A stretch of 64,000 nt of DNA. Source: Otis tarda (Eukaryota; Chordata; Aves; Otidiformes; Otididae). Numbering within the stretch: position 1 is the first letter of the stretch; every line of letters starts with the position of its first letter. The notes below the pieces were generated by a model. It did not search any database. It had not been told where the DNA came from and worked only from the letters and a program-made list of their open reading frames with translations. The DNA lies in the NCBI GenBank assembly GCA_026413225.1, contig CM048553.1, positions 99,422,190 to 99,486,189 of the forward strand, in the 5' to 3' direction. This document shows positions 61,001 to 64,000 of the stretch, piece by piece. Both the position numbers and the translations under genes were made by a program.

Positions 61001-63369
61001 TTCTCTTCTCCAGCCTGAGCAGCCCCAACTCTCTCAGCCTGTCCTCACAGGGGAGGTGCTCCAGCCCTCTGATCATCTTCTTGGCCCTCCTTTTTTTTTG
61101 GTTTTCTGCCACGGAGGCAGGCTGCTCTGCCTGCTGCCCACTGGATAGGAGACCATTTTGTGCCGTGAGAACCAAAACTAGGCTGTTGGCAAAGGGGAAG
61201 AAGGCAACAGATCATCTTATCACTTAGGGTAGTACTACTTGAGTGGAAATACTGCTAAAAATAGGAAAAAAAAAAAGAAAAAGGGAGGGGGAGAAAATCA
61301 AAAGCACTTGTGAGCCTGTTTGAACACCCTGGCAGTTAGTGACTGCTGTCTTCCAGAATTAGCCTATTTCTTCAGTTTAATGGGGAGAGAGGGAGTTGGT
61401 TCTTTCTTCATTCAACTTATGTTAAGCTTTTTCTTTCAGGCAAAACCTAGACAGCAGATGCAAGGGAGACACAAGCTAGACGAAGGTGCTGGTTTGTGCT
61501 GGAGTTACCTGAGCAGTGACTTTCGGCAATCAGTGAAACTGTTCTTGATTTCTTGAAGCAGAAGGGTTCATTGCTAGAACACCCTCATTTTGCCTGTTCT
61601 ATGTGCTGATACCTAACACAGCACAACAGAGTTCACACCAGTATCAACCAGACCACAACAACTGCTGGAACACACCGGGTTTGCAACTCAGACGGTGTGA
61701 TGCCATCTCCAAAATCTCAGGTGAGGGATGTGCAAGAAAGGGGCAGCTATGGGCTACAGCAGGGCTTGAGGTTCCCCTTTGACGTCTCATCATTAGGAAG
61801 CTGCCTGCAGTGAGAGATCCCCGGCCAAACTTTGGGTTTGTCATCAGCCACAGCTCACTTCAGAGAGCCCAGCTTCGAGGTCCCTTGCTTCAGTGGCCTG
61901 CTGCAGCCCTGAGCTCTGCAGCCTTATTTTAAGCCATCATCTCACGTTTGATGTCAGTGGGTTCGTTTGAGTGCGCTTTCCATTGGTGTTTCAACACCCC
62001 ATGACTAGCAGCTCCCAATCTTATCTATTTTTCCTGGGCAAACAACCACAAGCTTTTCAATTTCTCCTCAAATCAGTTTTTCTGTGTCCCTTATGATTCT
62101 TACCACTTATCGTTGAATCTTTTTATATTTGCTTTAAAGACTTTTTACGTGACTATCTGTTCATCTAATCATCCGTGGTCTAGAAAGACATTTCTGCAGA
62201 AACTGCCAATATTTCAATCCAAATTTACTTGCAAATGAAAGAAAAACTTGCTTGGAAAATTATTCACAGCTTGTATTTCCTTTTTTTTTTTTTAATTGTA
62301 TCGCCAAACATCCAAGGATCCTAATTTCCTTGTAAGCATAATTCTGATTTCACACTTGATACTCATGAGTTCATGCCTTTTATCAGCTACCTTTTCCCTT
62401 TTCATTAATTACTTTCCGCTTAAAGGAATTGTTCCATCCCTGGGTTTTGGCACACCCTCTCCTTCCATTTGGAAGATGCTTACTCCTTTTCTCTTCCTGG
62501 CTTGGTACGTGCTGTGTAGGGAAAATATTAAGCCCATTATTAGAATCTATTCTTTATGTACTTCTGAGCAGCTGACCTGAGTGTCAGGGTTTCTCCTTCA
62601 CTGACGGTGACAGTCAAAGGTAACGTATGACCTGTAGCTAAGGAAACCAGTCCCTGGAAATTGTCACACAACTTCTGGTAGAACGGAGATCCAGAGAGTG
62701 AGACAGGGGAAATGCTGCCAAGAATAGGAAAGGAAACCAGGGGAGAAACTCAGAAACACTCAGGAGCCAGGTCTTGACCTTACGAGCAACAGAATTGACT
62801 CCTGTCTGGCTTCTAGCCATTTTTGGCAATACAGATGAAGCACCATTTAAAATTAATGACAGCATACCTGTTAAAAATTCACCTTGGGAAGAAACCAATT
62901 GTATTAACAAAACTAATCAGCGCTCACTTGAATAAATCATAACCATTGTCCTCCCCCTCGCCCTGCCAGACTGCCTGACGGTGCTTTTTCATTTGTTTCT
63001 ATTCAAGGGCAGTAAATTACTTTCTCTCCACGCTTCCAACTGCCACCTTCAGCTGGGGCCAACCACAGTCCCACTGTGACAGCAGCTGTTGGACTGGAAA
63101 CAACTGATCAAACATCTCAGGTGATAGCACTTGTTGTTGTACCTGCCTAAATGCCACCTCCTTGCCAAGAGAAAAGCTCTTTACCTCAGGGATTGCTAAG
63201 GGAGCCAGCAACCAGAGAACAACAAATACAAATCATCTCTCAGCATAACAACCTTTCTGCTTGGACTTGGTGCCAAACTAACGCAGCGCGGTACTTACTT
63301 CTGGTCCCAGTTTCTCCAGGAGATGATGAAAAAAATTGTCAAGCTCCTTCCCTTCTATGTAACCGTTGT
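36970..63369 (-). CDS. SCGN: Secretagogin (SCGN) gene, coding exons 2-11; exon 1 lies outside the window
   Basis: Secretagogin is a cytosolic EF-hand Ca2+ sensor of the calbindin/calretinin group, known from neuroendocrine cells, pancreatic islets and subsets of neurons. Joined coding segments on the minus strand: 63369-63299, 51369-51277, 50981-50892, 50171-50115, 49192-49115, 40626-40571, 39134-39089, 38972-38913, 38049-37981, 37098-36970. Together they are 749 nt: 248 full residues, one codon split from exon 1, and a TAG stop. With 27 codons plus one base in exon 1 the protein would be 276 residues, the usual length. Every intron starts GT and ends AG, and all phases join in frame. EF-hand loops, numbered on that assumption: 25-36, 71-82, 118-129, 162-173, 210-221 and 254-265. 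Identification is by recognising the near-identical mammalian protein, especially the last 65 residues. Exon 1, the start codon and the promoter are not visible. Very secure. Confidence 0.97.
37099..37980 (-). other. SCGN: SCGN intron 10 (882 nt)
   Basis: GTAGTT to TTGCAG. It contains a tandem duplication with period 31 bp: TGCAGATGGACTCTGCTGT at 37480-37498 and again at 37511-37529. Nothing else recognised. Confidence 0.85.
37480..37529. repeat. Local duplication, 19-bp exact copies 31 bp apart
   Basis: TGCAGATGGACTCTGCTGT occurs at 37480 and 37511 within SCGN intron 10, with related ATGGA sequence between them. A short two-copy minisatellite. Confidence 0.8.
37981..38049 (-). CDS. SCGN: SCGN exon 10 (rest of EF-hand 5)
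   Basis: 69 nt, 23 codons, phase 0 at both ends; acceptor CTACCTTTCAG, donor GTAGTT. It starts [14 protein letters not shown] and ends VKDMMELVK, about residues 212-234. With the DV of exon 9 it completes EF-hand loop 210-221: D1, S3, T5, G6, L8, E9, E12. The last residue is Lys where I recall Gln in human. Confidence 0.96.
38050..38912 (-). other. SCGN: SCGN intron 9 (863 nt)
   Basis: GTGAGT to TTTCAG. Contains an old CR1 fragment (38121-38345) and a C-rich run at about 38737-38758. Confidence 0.85.
38121..38345 (-). mobile_element. Diverged CR1 fragment in SCGN intron 9
   Basis: Starts GATCATAGAAACATAGAATG (decayed terminus), then GGGTTGGAAGGGACC, GCCATGGCCAGGGACATC and GAATGTTTCCAGGGATGGGG. 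Similarity fades after about 38345. Same strand as SCGN. Confidence 0.88.
38913..38972 (-). CDS. SCGN: SCGN exon 9 (entering helix and start of EF-hand 5)
   Basis: 60 nt, 20 codons, phase 0 at both ends; acceptor CACATATAG after a pyrimidine-rich tract, donor GTGAGT. It encodes [20 protein letters not shown], about residues 192-211, including Cys193 and the first two residues of EF-hand loop 5. A second AG eight bases into the exon would shift the frame, so the upstream acceptor is the coding one. Intron 8 is only 116 nt. Confidence 0.95.
39089..39134 (-). CDS. SCGN: SCGN exon 8
   Basis: 46 nt; acceptor CTCTATTCAG, donor GTAAGT. The first base completes AG|G (Arg) from exon 7; then [15 protein letters not shown], about residues 176-191. 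This linker leads towards EF-hand 5 and ends at phase 0. Recognised from the conserved [10 protein letters not shown] pattern and the matching split codon. Confidence 0.94.
39135..40570 (-). other. SCGN: SCGN intron 7 (1,436 nt)
   Basis: GTAGGC to ATTCAG. No repeat or additional exon recognised; open frames under 90 codons are unmatched. Confidence 0.85.
40571..40626 (-). CDS. SCGN: SCGN exon 7 (EF-hand 4 loop)
   Basis: 56 nt; acceptor TTGATTTTTAG, donor GTAGGC. It encodes [18 protein letters not shown] and the first two bases (AG) of an Arg codon completed in exon 8, about residues 158-176. The EF-hand loop 162-173 has D1, N3, D5, G6, L8, D9 and D12. Asp rather than Glu at position 12 is also what I recall for the human protein. 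Confidence 0.95.
40627..49114 (-). other. SCGN: SCGN intron 6 (8.5 kb)
   Basis: GTAAGA to TTTTAG. No CR1 fragment seen. Low-complexity tracts: a (TTTA)n run at about 41262-41277, T runs at about 46523-46540 and 46678-46698, and (GGGA)-rich sequence at about 48751-48768. Two adjoining minus-strand open frames at 45017-44715 and 44610-44344 are unrecognised and lack evidence of being exons. Confidence 0.8.
49115..49192 (-). CDS. SCGN: SCGN exon 6 (helices between EF-hands 3 and 4)
   Basis: 78 nt, 26 codons, phase 0 at both ends; acceptor TTACTACAG, donor GTAAGA. It encodes [13 protein letters not shown] followed by [13 protein letters not shown], about residues 132-157: the exiting helix of EF-hand 3 and the entering helix of EF-hand 4. 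The DFLRDLF and KLEEYT.TM patterns match secretagogin. The 8.5-kb intron 6 follows. Confidence 0.96.
49193..50114 (-). other. SCGN: SCGN intron 5 (922 nt)
   Basis: GTAAGT to CTACAG. A T-rich tract is at about 49340-49374; no repeat element or exon recognised. Confidence 0.85.
50115..50171 (-). CDS. SCGN: SCGN exon 5 (EF-hand 3 loop)
   Basis: 57 nt, 19 codons, phase 0 at both ends; acceptor CCATTCAG, donor GTAAGT. It encodes [19 protein letters not shown], about residues 113-131. The EF-hand loop 118-129 is canonical: D1, D3, S5, G6, I8, S9, E12. It differs from the human loop as I recall it only at loop position 11 (Gly for Ala). It is too short to stand out as an open reading frame and was found from the splice sites and the protein pattern. 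Confidence 0.95.
50172..50891 (-). other. SCGN: SCGN intron 4 (720 nt)
   Basis: GTTTGT to CATTCAG. Nothing recognised inside. Confidence 0.85.
50892..50981 (-). CDS. SCGN: SCGN exon 4 (linker between EF-hands 2 and 3)
   Basis: 90 nt, 30 codons, phase 0 at both ends; acceptor GTTTTTCAG, donor GTTTGT, a weak donor. It encodes about residues 83-112: [12 protein letters not shown], then [18 protein letters not shown]. This is the conserved linker and the start of the entering helix of EF-hand 3. The LFRRE..LD..VEFM pattern is specific to secretagogin. The donor is supported by the join to exon 5, which starts IWRSYDAD. Confidence 0.96.
51003..51028. repeat. (AAAAC)n low-complexity tract
   Basis: Adenine-rich repeat with AAAAC units in intron 3, some 20 bp beyond the exon 4 acceptor. 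On the minus strand it gives a T-rich stretch that can serve in the polypyrimidine region. Confidence 0.75.
51277..51369 (-). CDS. SCGN: SCGN exon 3 (EF-hand 2)
   Basis: 93 nt, 31 codons, phase 0 at both ends; acceptor CCATGGCAG, donor GTATCT. It encodes about residues 52-82, from KTITEEKV to the loop [12 protein letters not shown] (71-82). The loop has D1, T3, D5, G6, L8, Q9 and E12. Thr at position 3 is less usual than Asp, Asn or Ser, in line with this being a weak site in the family. Arg77, altered in a human variant (R77H) reported in familial ulcerative colitis, is present here. Confidence 0.96.
52221..52244. repeat. (GGGA)6 microsatellite
   Basis: Six uninterrupted GGGA units in SCGN intron 2, likely length-variable. 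Confidence 0.9.
56511..56546. repeat. 10-bp tandem repeat (TTTCTTACTA)3
   Basis: Exact units at 56511-56520, 56521-56530 and 56537-56546, with a TTACTA partial unit between the last two. In SCGN intron 2. Confidence 0.85.
58075..58298 (-). mobile_element. Diverged CR1 fragment in SCGN intron 2
   Basis: Starts TCAGAACCATGGAATGGTTT (decayed terminus), then GTTGGAAGGGATCTTAAAG, CTTGCCATGGGCAGGGACA and CAGCCTGGCCTTGAA, ending near CTTATATCTAAAT. Resembles the intron 9 copy at 38121 (same GCCATGG.CAGGGACA variant), so probably the same older subfamily. Confidence 0.87.
59589..59653. repeat. In-phase pentamer array at a CR1 terminus
   Basis: Thirteen consecutive 5-bp units. From left to right: two GGACT, GCAGT, two GGACT, then AGACG, AGACA, AGACG, two AGACT, two AGAAT, and AGAAA, which runs into the CR1 body. 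The right-hand units match the CR1 terminal AGAAT motif, so the array appears to have grown from it. Confidence 0.85.
59639..59760 (-). mobile_element. CR1 fragment in SCGN intron 2
   Basis: AGAATAGAATAGAAATTTCC, then GTTGGAAGGGACCTACAAGG, ATCATCTAGTCCAACTGCC, and the reversed 3' UTR up to about TGTCCAAATGC. A different CR1 subfamily from the others: the terminus repeat is the pentamer AGAAT instead of the 8-mer. Confidence 0.85.
60648..61092 (-). mobile_element. CR1 fragment in SCGN intron 2, minus strand
   Basis: Starts AGAATCATAGAAAGG, then GGGTTGGAAGGGACC and CTGCAAGGAGCAGGGACATC. It runs through the reversed C-terminal coding part (complement of [20 protein letters not shown]), ending near TTGGCCCTCC at 61090. 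The reverse-strand open frame here (to 61175) is CR1 sequence, not an SCGN exon. Confidence 0.93.
63299..63369 (-). CDS. SCGN: SCGN exon 2 (EF-hand 1)
   Basis: 71 nt between an acceptor ending CTATTTAG and a GTAAGT donor. It starts with the last two bases (AC) of a split codon, then reads [13 protein letters not shown] and ends LEKLGPE. This is the second half of EF-hand loop 1 and its exiting helix, about residues 28-51. Loop positions 5, 6, 8, 9 and 12 are N, G, I, E and E. The acidic positions 1 and 3 should be in exon 1, outside the window. A good polypyrimidine tract and a possible ATTAAT branch site precede the acceptor. Confidence 0.94.
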
Positions 63370-64000
63370 CTAAATAGAAGTCAAATATATTAATGGTCAG
63401 GTGGCACTGCTTGAGCTCTGGGAACCACCTTGTGTGAGGCGTAAAGGGGGCCCAAGGCTGCGCGGTGGAGGTCTCAGCCGAGGGCCCTGCCTGCCCATTC
63501 GGGGGGTTTCCTATTCAGTTTGATGGTTTCATGTCTACATGGGTGCTGGGCACAGCGCCGTGGGGTTCCCTCGGGAGTTTTCCTTACAGAAAACTTTTCA
63601 GGAAAAAAAGAAACCAAACCAGACCGGGACCACAAGAGGGAATAGCAGAAGGAATGGGGAGGTGGTGAAAAGACAAAAACTTTGTCTGAAAAGGGGAATT
63701 TTCAGACCCGGTATTAGGGCGGGATGAGGAGGAAGAGAGGGGCTCTGGGACACTGGCAGGACTTTGTGAGGGTGAAGCTTGGGCACGCTAGCAGGCACCG
63801 TGCAGGAACCCGTCCATGCATGCAACACTCCACGCTTGCACCCACCCTCATGCGCATCCAGACGGGCACCCACTCAGGCGGTCACCCTCCCCCTCGCCTG
63901 GCACCGACCCCTGTGGGCAACCGGTGTGGGCAACCCCTACGTGGCACCCACCCAGACGGGCACCCGTCCACCCCAGCACCCGTCCGCCCCAGCACCCACC
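63370..64000 (-). other. SCGN: 3' part of SCGN intron 1, CpG-rich repeats at the edge
   Basis: No frame here contains the expected exon 1 pattern (an entering helix followed by D-x-D of EF-hand loop 1), so exon 1 lies further right. The last 170 bp turn GC- and CpG-rich. Confidence 0.75.
63835..64000. repeat. CpG-rich imperfect minisatellite
   Basis: CACCC-based repeats. Two 16-bp units, CACCCGTCCACCCCAG (63961-63976) and CACCCGTCCGCCCCAG (63977-63992), and a third begins at 63993 and is cut by the window edge. The 14-mer CCAGACGGGCACCC occurs at 63858 and 63952. GGGCAACC-type units lie between. Confidence 0.75.

Larger units (their letters stand above)
51370..63298 (-). other. SCGN: SCGN intron 2 (11.9 kb)
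   Basis: GTAAGT to GGCAG. Holds three CR1 fragments (58075, 59639, 60648), a pentamer array (59589-59653), a (GGGA)6 tract (52221-52244), a 10-bp tandem repeat (56511-56546), and GC-rich patches at about 52980-53420 and 55060-55210. No additional SCGN exon found. Open frames up to 160 codons in the GC-rich patches are unrecognised. Confidence 0.8.

Noticed and set aside
60693-61175. 160-codon minus-strand open frame in SCGN intron 2
   Set aside because: Translation of CR1 coding and 3' UTR sequence ([17 protein letters not shown] type) joined to flanking intron; not an SCGN exon.
63598-63873. Possible SCGN exon 1 in the 91-codon minus-strand frame
   Set aside because: It lacks the expected entering helix and D-x-D pattern of EF-hand 1, and no donor in the correct phase follows such a pattern.
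1-64000. CRISPR arrays, tRNA, rRNA, bacterial operons or mitochondrial insertions
   Set aside because: No regularly spaced repeats of CRISPR type, no tRNA B-box with a matching cloverleaf by eye, no rRNA-like sequence, and no mitochondrial gene pattern were seen. A tRNAscan or Infernal search would be decisive.

Overview
The window is vertebrate nuclear DNA, almost certainly from a bird. The base composition is mixed, the coding sequence is split into short GT-AG exons, and the recognisable interspersed repeats are dominated by CR1 retrotransposon fragments with the avian-type 3' end (ATTCTATGATTCTATGAT in the sense orientation). There is no bacterial, plasmid or phage organisation. I see no CRISPR array, tRNA or rRNA.

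The one protein-coding gene I can support is secretagogin (SCGN), a six-EF-hand cytosolic calcium sensor, on the minus strand. Ten coding exons (exons 2 to 11) lie between 63369 and 36970, each with matching splice sites and compatible reading phase. They give 248 complete residues plus one split codon. This fits the 276-residue vertebrate protein if the missing exon 1 supplies about 27 codons plus one base beyond the right edge. A 3' UTR of about 0.5 kb ends near an AATAAA signal at 36478-36483. The exons form three groups: exon 2 alone at the right, exons 3 to 6 at 49.1-51.4 kb, and exons 7 to 11 at 37.0-40.6 kb. They are separated by introns of 11.9 kb (intron 2) and 8.5 kb (intron 6).

Layout from left to right: 1-36.4 kb is flank downstream of the SCGN 3' end, with no gene I can support. 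It holds nine CR1 fragments, including a 1.4-kb copy with a damaged reverse-transcriptase frame at 11.5-12.9 kb, and a diverged direct-repeat pair at 16.5 and 17.7 kb. 36.5-63.4 kb is SCGN with its introns; one CR1 fragment lies in intron 9 and three in intron 2. 63.4-64.0 kb is the 3' part of intron 1 and ends in CpG-rich imperfect tandem repeats.

I found no undescribed biological system. The most useful observations are an apparently canonical first EF-hand in this SCGN (Asn at loop position 5, where human has Lys), a 13-unit in-phase pentamer array grown from a CR1 3' terminus, and the diverged direct repeats that may be LTR-like. Most open frames of 60-210 codons outside SCGN and CR1 look like chance frames, and I did not annotate them as genes.
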